From Lutjanus erythropterus (lineage: Eukaryota > Chordata > Actinopteri > Lutjaniformes > Lutjanidae): 64,000 nt of DNA. Shown piece by piece: positions 1-13,855 of this stretch. The position numbers and the translations under genes were made by a program. The stretch is taken from contig CM034594.1 of NCBI GenBank assembly GCA_020091685.1, forward strand, positions 1,436,403 through 1,500,402. The letters run 5' to 3'. The stretch's first letter is position 1. Every line of letters starts with the position of its first letter. The notes beneath the pieces are model-generated. The model searched no databases, had not been told where the DNA came from, and was given only the letters and a program-made list of their open reading frames with translations.

Positions 1-616
1 CAGCAAGAGCTGTGGATGCTGAAGTTGTGCAGCACCGAATATAAAACAAAAGTGATGCAGTAGTTTTGGAACTTCAGCAACATCAGTCCTAATTACTATG
101 GCATCTAGAAGTCTTTGTTACTTAACATAAACATATTTTGTTTTGGGGCATTTGCTGAAACATGCTTTTATTCTTACTGGAGGAACAGTCTCAGATTTAA
201 TGATGAATTATTTATTTGGTCAAATTCCTCTGGAAAATTAATTAACTGCTCATAAATTCAACAAAACTACCTAAATTCAAATATATGTCTCCAAACTTTG
301 TTTATTTAATTTAATGTAATTTTATTTCTTTTAATCTTTTCAAAATGATTTGAGTCTGAACCACAGAACTGTGCAGCGTGACATTATAAAGTGCTGCATT
401 GTGAATTACATGGCAACTGTATCTGTATCCATGGTGATTTGGTTGTCTAGTGCGCAAGCAGTTTCCTAGGCAGCAACAGTTGTTGCCATATTTGAGTGTA
501 TCTTAAAAAGTCCAGGCATTTTTCATTTTGCCGCAACAAGATCTATTCCTTTGTTGCAAACAATCCTTTGTCAGAAGCAAACTATTAATTTAAGCGTTGA
601 TTTTCTTTTCTGTAAA

Positions 617-684
617 GATAGATAGATAGATAGATGGATAGATAGATAGATAGATAGATGGGTGGATGGGTGGATGGGTGGATG
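617..684. repeat. compound GATA/GGAT microsatellite
   Basis: GATA repeats with an occasional GGAT unit change into a run of GGGT/GGAT units. This is a simple tetranucleotide array, likely variable in length. No gene overlaps it. Confidence 0.9.
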
Positions 685-2151
685 TGGCATAGGATGGAGA
701 TGATAAGAACATGGGAGGGAAAATGAGCCAGAATAGAAAGAGAAATTGAGCTGAAAGTAGATGTTGGAGCAGGGTAACAACCCAGTGGATGAAAAAAAAA
801 GACTGAATAGAGAGTGAAATGGAGCCAAGAGAATGGCGAGAGCATGTGGGTGTCTGTTCCTGAACAGAAGAGTCAGATTAAAATAGAACAACAGCCATGT
901 GACGACAGTGTGACTGTCAAACACCTGCAGCGGAGAGACAGAAAGAGACAGAGAGGAGGAATAATGGGATGTAAGGGACAAATGGAGAAACAGACAGGTG
1001 ACAAAGAGACACAGGGAAAGGGGTGGGGTTGGAGACTGTGAATAGTGAGCCTATGCAAAACATTAGAAAGAACAGAGCAACACGGAGGGAGTTCGTGAAT
1101 CAGATACAGATGAGTGAAAGGGAACAAATGAAAAAGAAGGTGAGGACGAAGAATGGAGAGCATTATTGTGGCCTCACTGCCAGAGTTTGTGTGAATGAGA
1201 AAGTACTGGTGTTTTTCTGCTGTGCTCTCCCATCAGTCTCCCTTTGAATAGCTCCTTACAGCAGCGCTGCTGGAGCGAGAGAAAGTAGACAGGCTGTGGT
1301 ATCATTGTCTCTAACAAAGGTACTGTGATACACGACACATCTGTTGCATTTTCACAGGGTAGTTTTTGAGCGGCCATGATATTTAGACAGCCCTGATTGG
1401 CAGTTGTTGACATTTGAGAGGAGGACAGTCCCTTGGTGAGAACTGATGAGAGCCATTTAAATTAGGCAAGGTGCTTAGCATTTTACTGCATCACTACTTC
1501 ATCAGGAACAAACACAAAGGCTAGACTGGGATGTTTTTCAAAAGCAATACATTACCATGTAACATAATAACAACACAATAATTTGAACACGCAAGTTAGA
1601 CAAACTGTCAGATTCACTGACTTACACTTCACAGGGATATCAGTACCTTTATCACAATCATTGTTGTCATATCAAAAGTTAAGAAGACAGGCAGGACTTT
1701 TATGCTGCAAATTTGCCAAAATGCAGACAAATACAGGCAAAAACAGGGTCAAGGTGTAGCCCACAGCTAACTAACTGACTCCACTTTATTATTATGTTTC
1801 CTATGTGCATTTGCCAAAGCATATGGGAACCATAGTTACAAAAATTTAGACAATTATTGGCTGTCAGAAACTAACATGCTTTTTAGTATGCTAAAATGGT
1901 ATCTAAGATTTTTTAATATTCCTGAAAACCTTGTATGAAGCCAGTAGTATGCGATATGTAGCCTATTTCTGGGGAAATGTTACCGTATGCAAGGCTCTGG
2001 ACACTGCACCCACTAAAAATTTCTTACAATGCAATGCAGTGGTGATGACAACAATGACGACATGACAATCAAAGGCAGTCAGCGACCAGCTCTGGCCTAA
2101 CATCAATAATGCTTCAGTTCAAATGTAAATAAGGAAACACTTTGCTATGTG

Positions 2152-2172
2152 ATATATATATATATATATATA
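2152..2172. repeat. (TA)n microsatellite
   Basis: About ten uninterrupted TA units in intergenic DNA, followed by two tandem copies of a short unit (AACTCCTACAGAAAT). Confidence 0.85.
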
Positions 2173-3991
2173 ACTCCTACAGAAATAACTCCTACAGAAA
2201 TAATCTGATTGACTTCAAAACCAGTTTGTGCCATTTAGACTGCATTCTGATCAAAATTTATTAAAAGATTTGGTCAGCGTCGAACAGTGTGGCTGTGGTG
2301 TACTGTCCAGTTTTGATGTCTCGTCGTGAAATATGAAATTGCTATAACTTTGGATTAAATGATGCAATGTACACCAAACTTCACGTTTAATAAGTGTCGG
2401 ACCCTGAACACATGACAATCAGGTCATAGTCATAGCACCACCTAGTGGAGACAGGCAGTGACATAGAATTCTTTTCTTTGGTGTCCAAAGTGCATGAAAA
2501 TTCAATACCTTGTAGACCAGTTGGCATCTACTGACATGGTCATTGTTGCAGTAGACCCTAATGCGTATGGGAGTGAGACAGCCTGTACAATGCTGCTTGC
2601 AGCTTGAATGTTTTTTGTTGTTTTTGCTGTTTTTTTTTAATTTACAATCAACACAATAACTAACTGGCTGTTGGGCACCTGACCTCACTGTGAACTTTGC
2701 AGCTCCTGGGGCAAACAAACAAATAAATTGTAACTTTAAGGGTGACCCAAGACTGACTGCATGTGAAAGTAAGCTGCGTTTTACCACAGTATCTTCTTGT
2801 AAAAAATTATTTGTCTAAATAGTGAGAGTTGATAGTTCTCTGAAGAATTACCAAGGCGGTGTGATGAATCAGATCTCTTTACTTCATGCAGCATGGAGAG
2901 AAGACTCAAGCACAGTTCTCTGAAGGTCTTTCACAGTGTCTTGCCTTATATACAAAAACAACAGTTGTTGATTCCATACCAATGTTGATTCAATCAATTC
3001 TTCTTCAGATGTTAACAATGTGTAAGCACAGCAACCTTTCTGAGTACAATGTCCCATTGATTTTACACTCAAACTTACAGTCATCTTCCTTCCTCAAAAC
3101 TTAGAGACAAAGAATCCCATGATCAATACACTGAATATTCATCAAAATTGTTCATCTTCCACAATCTGTGTTTGGAAAATCTCTGTTTAGCCTTAGATAT
3201 CCCATTTGTACAGATTCATAAAAATTACGATGTCTATTTTCAAACATAATGTTCAACAAAATTCAAAAGATATATATCAAACAAAACTTTGGAGGCTCCT
3301 TGCAGTGACTGAAGATGTCCTAGGGGTCACGGACCCACAGTTGAAGACCACTGCCTTAAATGATGTGCATCAGTGGCTACTTTACATGCACACAAGTTTT
3401 CCAATAATATTCAGAATATGGTAATATTCTGAATTTGATACAGGTCATGTAAACAGCATATTCTGGTTGGACATTCTGATTAAGACATGGGATATGCTGG
3501 TAGTCTGGTTTTAGGACCATTCTTTGGACGTAACAGCAAATCCAGAATATGCATCTCAAGGGTTTCTACAGCGGTTTGTGACACAACCACGTCTGCTCTG
3601 TGTTGAAAACAAACCAAAAGGCCAACAGTTTGCAGGACTGAAAAGTAAATCTCACATTTGTGATCGGAGGGAGAAACACACCCACTTTCAAACATTATTT
3701 TAAACATTTGATATCAACGTGTTTTGGGGTATGTACAAATACTGCAAAGCTTTTCAAGGAGGTGAATAAATGAATGAAAGAGGGATGCTGAGTTTGCATG
3801 CTCAAACATCTGTGCCATCAGTGGAAATCACTGATTAAAAAAAAATATTTTGACAGAAAAAAAGAGTATACACAACTGTATGACTCACAGACACTTACTC
3901 ATTCAGAGAAAATGCAGCATTAATTTGAACTCTGATTAATGTGAAACGGATAAACTAAAACACTTTAAAATTTTTGTATGTATTTTAAAGT

Positions 3992-4110
3992 CCCAGCTGA
4001 CATTGGGCGAGAGGCGGGGTTCACCCTGGACAAGTCACCAGTTCATCGCAGGGCTGACACATAGAGACAGACAACCACTTCACTTTCACATTCACAAACA
4101 AAAAACACAG
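3992..4110. repeat. interspersed repeat fragment common in teleosts (LINE 3'-end type)
   Basis: The segment contains the phrases CCAGCTGACATTGGGCGAGA, ACCCTGGACAAGTCACCAG and TCATCGCAGGGCTGACACA. I recognise these from a very common teleost interspersed repeat, usually placed at the 3' end of L2-type LINEs. The family assignment is from memory; that it is a repeat is the firmer part. Confidence 0.55.
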
Positions 4111-5350
4111 CATGCTGATAATTACTGTAATAACAGTTACAGTATGGTGGTACTGTGATTAGACTGAAATGTATTTACAGCACCTTACCAGCTAATTACT
4201 GCCAGGAAATTACTATAAATTTTACAGCATTCTTGTTACAGTGTAGGCACAACATGTTTTATATCATCTAATTGGAACATATTTCACAAAAATATTCAAC
4301 AACACACTCAAGAAAGGTAGATTGATTTGTGTTTTTTTTTTTTTTTTTTTTAATTCGTCATTGTGCCCCTAACAGTTTTAAAGTTTTGTTACACTTGTCT
4401 CTCTGATTTCTGCTTGTGAGCTTCTTCCTGGCTCAGCAGCCAGTGGACAGGGTCAGAGAGGGCATCAGGAAAATATCTGCACCTGGATCAGCCTATTTTG
4501 GTGAATTTTATGGCTATAAGACACTGATATAACTCACCTTTTTACAAAATCACTACAATGCACTGATGACCACTGAATATTTTAGCAGTGTGTTAGTGGT
4601 GGAGATCATTAAATTGTTCACTCTCACTGAAAATGCAGTGCTTTATTAACTGTCTGTGGAACTAAGTTAATGTTTATTGTCAGCTGATGTCAGGGACGGT
4701 TGTCTTGTCCTGATGTTCTAGTGGAACCCTAGAACTGTAAGGACATGGGTTCAAATTCTCAAGTGGACAGTGTGGCAGTAGCGGGTGGATTGTGAGTTCC
4801 CACAACTACTCAGGTGTTTTTAATGACCCTCACTGACTGATAAAATCAAGTTTTAGCAATAATCCCACAAACGACATAATTTTTTCAGAATTTTAATCTT
4901 TCAAGTTATCAGCATCTGGTCTTCTGTTCTAAAAATGTCTTCTTCACAGACCGGCTTGGACCCTGTTAAAACCTGCTTGCTGGTCTTGTTTGTATGTATT
5001 TTTGAATTTCATCTAGGCTTATACATTTCTTAAATAAAGGTGTTCTGTTATTAGACAGGACTTGATCGCATGTGGATTTGAACCTTTTGGCCTTTGGATC
5101 CCCACAGAAGGTGACTTACAAAATTATGAATACTGAATTATATCCCAGCCTGAGAGAATGAAAGTGGGAAAAGTAGCATTACTAATGTGCAAAAATAGTT
5201 TTTTATTAGAACAGAACAGATTTATACATTAAGTACACCTGACTGATTGTTAAAAAGTAGTTATTGATGGTGACTTGAATCCTTTTAAGGTCTAGAATAG
5301 AAAATTACTGTTTGTAGACAGATGCACACATGCATCTATATGTATTAAAT

Positions 5351-5376
5351 ATATATGTGTGTGTGTGTGTGTGTGT
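5351..5376. repeat. (TG)n microsatellite
   Basis: A short TA stretch passes into about ten TG units in intergenic DNA. The apparent coding frame across it is low-complexity and not credible. Confidence 0.85.
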
Positions 5377-6089
5377 TAAAGAGAAAGTGAGAATACATGA
5401 TGAATTTATGACAAAATGTTTATGTTATGTGGTCAGAAATATGGAATATATGCAATGTGAAATACTGTTGATGAAAAATATTGAGGGAGAAGATAATCTG
5501 AGTCAGAAGCACAGAAGTTTATTCTGATGGTTTTCATACACCAATTTGTGCCTTTTCTGCAACAATGTATAGTGGTTATTCAAAATATAATGGAAAATGG
5601 TACAGTAAGGCTCTCAGACAAGTGGTTAATTCAACTAAAAGTCCTCTGCGACTTTCATGTTTTTATTTTTAAACTTACGAAAACACCACCCATTTTAAAG
5701 GCTTTTTAAAATAATGAATTTAAACTGTATTGTAAATCCGACATTTATGAATTTAGAACTGCTGCAATGACAACAGTTTTACACATGAATAGACCCAGAA
5801 CGTAATTCAAACTGAAGACCACTGCATGTATTTGATCGACCTTTAAATTTATTTTACCAGTATGTTTCTTTTAAATACCATGGTTAACGTGCCTTGTTTG
5901 AAAATCTATTGTTTCATTAAGCATTTGAAAATAAATGTAAATGTGCTTTACGGGTGTGTATGGATTTTCCCACCTGTCTCTGACACATTGACCTTTTGAT
6001 ATTGTATTTTACAGTATGGTCCAGACAGTGTAGCGAGTGAGGGGGGCAGGGGGGGAGTGCAGGGGGAAGTCGAGGGAGGGAGCTGTGCA

Positions 6090-6170
6090 GACGCCATATA
6101 TGGGCACACCACCGACTCTGCGCTGCTATTGGCTGTAGGCCTTATGCAGCTGCTTGTCAACAAGATGGCC
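6090..6170 (+). promoter_or_regulatory. probable fbxo46 promoter with CArG box, CCAAT box and YY1-type site
   Basis: Within about 75 bases lie a perfect serum-response CArG box CCATATATGG (6094-6103), an inverted CCAAT box (ATTGGCT, 6128-6134) and a YY1-type AAGATGGC (6162-6169). The surroundings are richer in G, C and CpG than the flanks. YY1-type sites usually sit at or just after the start site of TATA-less vertebrate promoters, so transcription probably begins near 6150-6200. The sites are seen directly; their use is inferred. Confidence 0.55.
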
Positions 6171-6551
6171 TTCCTCCTCCTGCCGTTTGACACTGATTAT
6201 TTTGGTATCCCCGAGAACATACCGTAAAAGCTTGTGTCACTTCTACATAGATAGCGGGAGAGCGGCTGCTCAGAGTCCTAACAAAGCGTACTGTCAGCTA
6301 GACTTCGTTCAGATAACTGACAGGCACACGAGCCTCTACATCAGCTATCACTACACAAGGTTGATAACAGAAAGTAGCTGCTGGCTAATGTCGACGTTAG
6401 CTTAGCTTAGCTTAGCTACGTGGACACGGATAGTTAACTCGTGTCACCTGCATTTAACCAGACAAACTGGTTTGGTCAGAGTGAAATACAGCGAGGAAAC
6501 ACTTGTCATCGAAAGTTTGCAAGGCTGCCTGTGGAGATTAACGCTGCTAAG
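6165..6551 (+). other. fbxo46: probable non-coding first exon of fbxo46
   Basis: The interval from the promoter motifs to a strong donor (CTAAG before GTGAGT, exon end 6551) looks like a 5'-untranslated exon. It contains a TTAGC/TAGCT simple repeat near 6395-6416. The next plus-strand exon I recognise is the fbxo46 coding exon at 16314, so the two are probably joined across a 9.8-kb intron. The start is approximate and the link is inferred from order and strand only. Confidence 0.5.
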
Positions 6552-7145
6552 GTGAGTAAATTAGCAAAATGTAACACTGAGGTGTTTTTTTTTTAAATAT
6601 CTTGTTAGCTTGCTAGCGAGCGCTGTGATGTTATTATGCAGGTAAGTTGTGCTACCCAGTTAGCTAGCTCGTTAGAGCTAGCTTATGACGGATCTATTTA
6701 CAAGGTGCAACTACCCATAAATTAACTAGATAAATAATTAAAATCTCTAGAAGGGTAGTTGGGTTCGGCCTAGTTTATGTTAAATATTAATGGACTGTTT
6801 GACCAGTGAGTGAGGTTTTGAACATTTTACTACGACGTTAAGCTAACTGTGTTTGCTAGTTGGGCAACCAGCTGGTGTTTGGCCAAAGACGTCCCATCAG
6901 ACGTTCAAAGGTGATTGACACAATTAAGTTTAACAATCAAATTAATACTGTTGCTGTTCTGTACGGTGTTTGTGACACCGCACTTGTTGGTTGTCACTGG
7001 AGAAGTTGGCATCATTTCAGCTAGTTTTGTAGGGTTATCTCAGGTTATCGTAAACAGAACCAGGAAGAGTCGAAGTGTCTTGCAGAAATCTACGAAACTG
7101 CGTGTGATATATGTAATTAAAGTAATTGACCACTGTGTAGCATAG

Positions 7146-7290
7146 GGCTGTACAATTAATCAAAATATTAAAGAAATAACAATATGAGCAAGTGCATTGT
7201 CCAAATTGCAGAAGCTGTCATTTTTGATTAAAGAAGATATGTGACAGAACAGTATTATAATAAAGTACTGTAGAGTATCCATAGTATCTC
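7146..7290. mobile_element. hAT-like non-autonomous element fragment
   Basis: The stretch opens with GGGCTGTACAATTAATC and continues through AATATGAGCAAGTGCATTGT to TGTGACAGAACAGTA. I recognise this layout as a frequent, decayed hAT-type fish repeat. Ends are not defined and no transposase is present. The call is from memory of the family. Confidence 0.4.
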
Positions 7291-10200
7291 TGAGTACACA
7301 GAGATACTAAGAATGAATCTGGCAATGCAATACATATCATGATAGAGAGGTTACATGTCAGTATATTGTGGTGTATCGTGACACAATAAGCAAGGTGATG
7401 TATTCCTCTATTTTTGTTAATTTTGGGGAAACAGTTTGAAACATCACCATATGCGTAAAATCTCAGTGAAAAAACGTTTACTTATTTATGCAGTCAGTGC
7501 AGTGAAGATAGATAAAAATACTACTACCTAGCGGTCAGGGTTTAAACACAACACAAAATGAACCACTGCCACAAATCTTTGCATGTATCAGGGAGGCACA
7601 ATACACAAATATAGTATCACAAAATGTAAGATCACAATACTTAAGTGTAGAAATATTTTCTCGCATCCCTAGTATAGACATTAACAAATGTCACATGGCT
7701 AATGATTTTAATGTTTTTTTTTCCAGTGAAAATTCCTATGCAAAAATAATCATTCCCTCTAACTCTGATGCATATCGTAATATCTGTCAAATAATGGCAG
7801 TATGATTTCATTTTTATCATAGCGTTCAGCTCTAATATTAGTTTCTGTTGGGTGATATGTGTAAACAAATTCAAAGTGATTTTCTTTTTTGCGATTGTAG
7901 TATATTAAAATCTTGCGTTGTTATGCAATGATCAGTTTTGTCAGAGTAGCTCCTGTCTGATTTGATTGTTAGGCAATGCATGATTCGTCCTCTTCCTTTC
8001 AAATGCTCAAGCAGCATAATACACTGTGTTGACACAGTGGCCTTTGTGATTGCAGAATCAAAGCTCACATCAAAGTGTAACTTGTGACGATGTTACAGCA
8101 CAAACACACAGACAGCCCTGCATGGCCAGTGGGCCACTCAGTTTCTAGGTGTCCTGACAGAAAGACTGCTCTTGATGTAATAACATTTTCTAAGCAGTGT
8201 GCCGGAGTGATGCAGTCAGCTCTATTGTTCTGTTGACAGTTTGCAGCAAAGCTGGCCTGCTGGCCATGCTTCTGTTGTATTGTCTTCATGGGCACACATG
8301 CAGAGAGGGAGATTGAGCTAAGACTTTTTGGCATGCCTCTGTTTTATCCTTCGTCAGCATTTGGTCGTCTGTCTGAAATCCTGCAAAAAAGAGTGAGGGA
8401 GAGCTGGAGGATAGAATGAGGGGGCTGACTTGCAGTGATACTTCTGTGTTTATCAGGGTGACGTTTTTACAAGGGTAGCCTTAGACCAACGATCTGATAG
8501 GTTTAAGGGTAAACAACAGGAACTTTAAAGTCACAAGCTTTGAAATTGGTGCTCCATTTGCTAATCCAACTTGTTAAATCTTAAATTACCATTTAATGAG
8601 TATGTAGTGTTCTGAACTGCATAGTGAACATAGTGAAACCATTATCCTGCTGAGTGCAGGCCAGACTGCGCTTGATTTGTATAGGGAAATGACCCAGTCC
8701 AGCAGAAATTCAGTTGTAATGTCATGGGACAAACCTGCCAATCGCTCACTATGCAAACAACAGGATAGTAATTTGTGAGCAGATTAGTATCTCCCTATCA
8801 GTGTTTGTGTGTACAGTATGTATTGTGTGGAGTTTGACTGAAGCAGTAATCCACAGGCATTTGCCTCTGACACAACAGTGAGTAGGCTAAGCCATTTGTG
8901 TATGTAGACATTTTTTCAGAGTTAGAAAAACTTAATCAGAATCTTCCAGGCAATAGAGGAACACTGTATGCTGTATTATTGACATAATGTATCTGTAGGA
9001 AAGTTAAATGGCAGAACTGTTATGTATCATTTGTCCACTTCACACAGCTCTTCCTTTATTTTAGACAGACAAATCCAAGTTGTTGTTGGTTTTTTTTTTT
9101 TCAAATAAAAAGGTTTTATTTTTTACGCAAATACCTTTGTGTGGACTTTTGAGAAATGTATACTAAGTTGGTCTCATCTAGCACACCTATTTTGATTGCT
9201 AATGTGTAATTAATTTATTTTAATAGAAAATAAGTTGAGTTATTTTCAATAGCTTGTGAAACAGTGACTCCAAATCAATAGCAAACAATATTAGGCCTGC
9301 TACACAGGACACACCTCTTTTAATTTTTTTCTTCTATTTCATATTGTAACTTTAAACTTGTAACTTTAAATTAAAATTCAGGATTTTTTGTCCCACCTGT
9401 TGTTACCTGTTCAGAAGTCACATTGGAAAGCTCTTTTCTGTCATCGTTCATGACTTTTATGAAAAAATAGAGCCAGAAGAGAGAAATGTGTGCAGAAAGA
9501 TAGCACAGTCTGCAACTTATTGTTTTTATGTTGAGTCCCCTGCCAAAATAAACAGAGTCATTTGTCACAACGTTAGTTTTTAATCTTTGATTCATGTAAG
9601 TATAAACTGTAAATCCCTATGGACATATTTGTCTGTCACATCATGACTTTGTCATTTAAGCAAACTGTGTACATTATGCATGTCACAGATGTTCTCCAGT
9701 GTTTGCCACCTTTGTCTTAAAAACACAGGGCATACGTTGAAATCTGACCTGTACCTACCTGTACCTATATTTATAACTACATTTATAATCATGTACATGT
9801 AGAAATAGTTGAGTAGGTTAAGTGATGCATACAGAAATTGCTCATTCTCTTTTGACAGTTAAGTTGTCAGACAGCTTGGGTACTGAATGATGTAGACCTG
9901 GTGCTGTAGTATTGCAGTGGTGTCGCTGGCTGCCACTGTGCTTGGACAGGATTTGAAGGATTAGGTTTATGCAGAAAGCTTAAAACAAAACCCAAGCCTT
10001 GATTTGCAGGAAAAAGTAAAAGTAGCTCAGTACCAACTTAAATCAACTAGTAATGCTGAGAACTCAAAATTGATTGAGAGACTTTCTAGCTGTGTCTAGA
10101 TGTGAGGTACTGGATAGAATTATTGGTTGTTTTTTTTGTTTTTTTTATGTCAGCAAATTACTCAACATTTACAGCAGCTGTTTGACCTACGGTTAATTGT

Positions 10201-11834
10201 GTCTTCTTTTTTTTTGTATTGACTTGTAGCATATTTTGAAGAGCAGTTTGACAGCAGCAGAATAAGTTCATAAATTTGCCACTACACATTAACCCAAAAC
10301 AAATTGATTTTCACTGGCATCTAAGACCACATTAAGCCCAACACTGAGCTTTTGAAAGATGCTCTCCAGTGTAGATAGTATGAAAATACTGGTGTATAAC
10401 GTGGACCGAGAAAACAAGGCTTTTCTGAAACAGTTATATATTCCCTGCTTTGGTATCAACTGCAACTGTAATAACCCAGTTCCAAGTAATATCAAAACTT
10501 CTCCAGTCAAACAGTACCTGCATATGATTGTTTTTGTATCCAGATGTGTGATTGGCCCACTACCACAGCAGCAACGACCCATACAGTCTGTGCTGTGGTT
10601 TAGACGAGTGTGATGTATTTGACAGATATTGCAGTTCAGCATGCTGAGTGATGCCACGAAGACATTGTAAAGTATGGTGATACTGTATGCCTGTGGTGTC
10701 TGATAAAAGTAGATAGGCTATATAAAATGTGGAAAGATCATCTCAGCAATGCTTCCAATGACATGATGGGTATTGAATGAAGTAGATAAAAAAAAGTATC
10801 AAATGAAGTACTCTCTTGCTATTAGTATTACTTTAACGCTATTGGTACTATGGCTGAACAATTATTTGACATTCTATTAAAATATGGCATATTACAATTT
10901 TAAAATTGTAGAAGGAACAATATTTATTAAAGGCAAAACGTGTGTCAAAATACCATTTTAAATTGAATATTCTTGGGCTGCAGAAATGTCTCCGCCTACA
11001 CATCATATTCTAGTGACCCAAGAAAACATCTTTTTCAACTATAGATCCTTGCAAAAATCACACCATTATCACTTTAACATTGTTTTCAATGAAAATGAGA
11101 ATAAAGATATAAAGATTAAAATTTCCTCATATTTGTATATTACAATATCAGTTACAATTTCGCATTTTTACAAAATCATACAGCCCTAATTAGCACTGGT
11201 ATTAAAATTTTTAAATGAGACCCAGCCATAATCCCTGCAGCAAAAAGCTTGGGTGCTTTTAAGAAGACAATTTTCTGTTTGCATCAAATCTCGCCCATGT
11301 TGATTACAGCACCAGTGAAGCCAGTCATGCAATAAAAATGTTGTAATTGACCTTTATGTTTATTATCAGATGGCATCTCAAGCAGTTAACAGTGACTTAA
11401 TAGACAATACAATGATCCAGACATTGCTGTTCACCTTGGTTATTTGGCAGAGTTTATGAATCACAATCGTGCTGTAACAGAATTTAAAAGCTATACTATG
11501 ACAACCAAATAAAACAGTTTGTCAAGCTTTACTGAAACACAAAGAGCAGGAGGTAACAGAATGGAGTAACCTGGCTGTGAGTGTTGCACTCCTTGCCAAA
11601 TTTTGGCTGCACTGCACAGTCTTGTTGTTTGCCAACCAACAGATGAGGAGGAAGAAGAGATTTTTTTTTAGTTTGAATGTAGGTGGAGAAAAAAACGCAG
11701 TGTGGACACAAATAATTTTTACATGTAAACAGGGTTTTCAGATTTTTCTCTCTAGTACGGACATGGCTTCTCTTCCAACCATCCTAAAGTCACAGGAAGG
11801 TGAGAGCTAATAATTTGCAGTTTTAAGGTAGAGT

Positions 11835-11934
11835 GAGTGTGTGTGTGTGTGTGTGTGTGCGTGCGTGTGCATGTGCATGTGTGTGTATGTGCACGTGCGA
11901 GCGCGCGTGTGTGTGTGTGTGTGTGTGTGTGTGC
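11835..11934. repeat. compound GT/GC alternating purine-pyrimidine tract
   Basis: About 100 bases of almost perfect purine-pyrimidine alternation: a GT array, an interrupted middle with GTGC, GCAC and GCGCGC, then a second GT array of about 15 units. Such sequence is a classical candidate for Z-DNA. It lies inside the first intron of fbxo46. Confidence 0.9.
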
Positions 11935-13855
11935 AACTTTGTGCTGGAGCGCTGCAGTGGGCGGACCATCTCTCTTCTGGCCCCTCTTATAATGCCATCC
12001 AATCTGTTATGAGCGATGGATTGCATGATGCAGTGAGAGGGAGGAGAAAAGAGGAGTTGATGGATAAGAGGTAGAGAATAAAAGTGGTTAAAGAGAGAGA
12101 GTCATGAGGGTTCATGGAGAGAATGGGCTGTAAAAAAAAAAAGGTTCACTAGGATTTTTTTTTTCTTCACAACAGTATAATCTGCCTGCTCTTAGCCGAG
12201 TTGTTGCTGTGTGATTATAGAGGAAGCATTTGAATTGGTTCACCACACTGTGTGGGCGGTGTTTGCTTTTTGCACCTCTCTGAGCCATTCCATTAGTCCA
12301 AATGTACAAAGCACCACCCATTCGGTGTGTCAGACAGAAGCACAATGACCTGTTTTAAAGCAGGCTGTGGATTTAAGGAGTCCAGTGACTAAAATGGAAA
12401 GCAGGGTACTGTGTTGTCAAAACTCTGAGAAAACGAGACAAACATACCAGCCTTTTGCAAAATAAGGTCTTTGATCAACCTTTTGTTATGCAACACGATT
12501 GTTTAAAGAGCTCTGCATTAATCACGTGGAGCACTGTGGGATCAAGTGCTGCAATACTAGCTTGTATTGTGCACTTAAACGCACCCTGTGTGAACTTGCA
12601 TTGGGAATGTCTGTAACAGTGCTGTTGAAGCCAATTTAAGTTTAGACTTTGTTTTATTTCAGGCTGTTGCTATTTTGTTGTATTTATCCTGTTGGCTACC
12701 TGCCAATAATAGACACAACTTTCATTATATTACTGCTGTGCCAGGCAAACACTGTTGAAGATCAGAAACAAGTTAAAGGGGCGATATGTAATAATTGCAC
12801 ATCCAAAAATGAGAACTGCTGTCCAAATAGGAACTTGGAGCCATTGATTGTATATGAAATAGGTTGAAATTCTATTTTGTATACAGTGTGCAACATTGTA
12901 ATCTGACAAGAGATGATGAGTCTTCCACTGTAACTTAGTCAGCTGTTTAAAACTGTCAGTTGTCTGTCGATATAAACCAAAGCTTGTTATCCTGGAAACA
13001 AAAGCCCAGAGTTGGAGTTCAGTGACTACCTCTGACTCTGTTAACATATTGCTTTGTTACAACTTATAAACAGAGATTTACTCTTTCGGCGAACATTTAG
13101 CCCTCATTTCAACTCTAATTCAAAGGCAGAACACAACACACAGCAACTATTTCAACTGAGCATGTTCCCTTAATCTCTGATGACACATCAGTCATTTTAT
13201 GATTTATTACAACAAATATATCACAGATTTCTCTATTAATTAAAGTGTAGTGGTCCAAGTTCTCAGACCACTTTGTGTGCAGTGTATCTTGTTTTGACTC
13301 GTGTTTCACTTAATTAAATTCAACTTTCTTGTGAAAACCCAGTGTACACTTCGACAAGGCAGGTACACTTGAATGAGGATTTATTTGAATATCAATTACA
13401 GTGGCACAGCAGTTCCAAACATTTATGTCAGACTGGACCATTACTGACTTTATGTTCTAGTCAATCTTACCATGCATATATCATTACATCTTATCACCAC
13501 ATTGTCAAAACCTTATCTTGATCCATACCTCCAATTAGCTCTATCACACACTATCACCTGTCATAAACTACAATACAATAAAACTGTATTCTAATGCTTT
13601 ACACAGAATAATAGAAGTAGAGACATAAAATAAGCAAACTCCACTATTCAAAATGTACATAAACTATTATGTTAACTTAAATAATACCAGAACATAGCTT
13701 TGTTATGTACTTTTTTTAAGTATTTCCCAAGTGCTGTTAAACAGAGCAAGAAATTTTTAACACAGCTTTTCCAAACATCCTAGTTTTATTTTGGATGCTT
13801 ACATTATTTTACTTTGCACACAGAAACAAAATTATTTCACGAAAACCAAAAACTA

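Larger units (their letters stand above)
1..6000. other. intergenic region, no gene recognised
   Basis: AT-rich DNA with no exon-like open frame that resembles a known protein; the open stretches are short, low in complexity and without splice context. It contains simple repeats (a GATA/GGAT tract near 0.6 kb, a TA tract near 2.16 kb, a T tract near 4.34 kb, a TG tract near 5.36 kb), an interspersed-repeat segment near 4.0 kb and a possible mobile-element fragment at about 2.24-2.48 kb. I see no RNA gene. Confidence 0.6.

Noticed and set aside
571..1413. Several overlapping open frames on both strands
   Set aside because: They overlap the GATA microsatellite or are unlike any protein; no credible exon boundaries.
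4730..4765. tRNA B-box-like word GGGTTCAAATTC
   Set aside because: No matching A box or cloverleaf stems could be found around it, so it is not called a tRNA; a decayed SINE is possible.
11823..12074. Open frames on both strands rich in Cys/Val or His/Thr
   Set aside because: They are translations of the GT/CA microsatellite and have no family resemblance or splice context.
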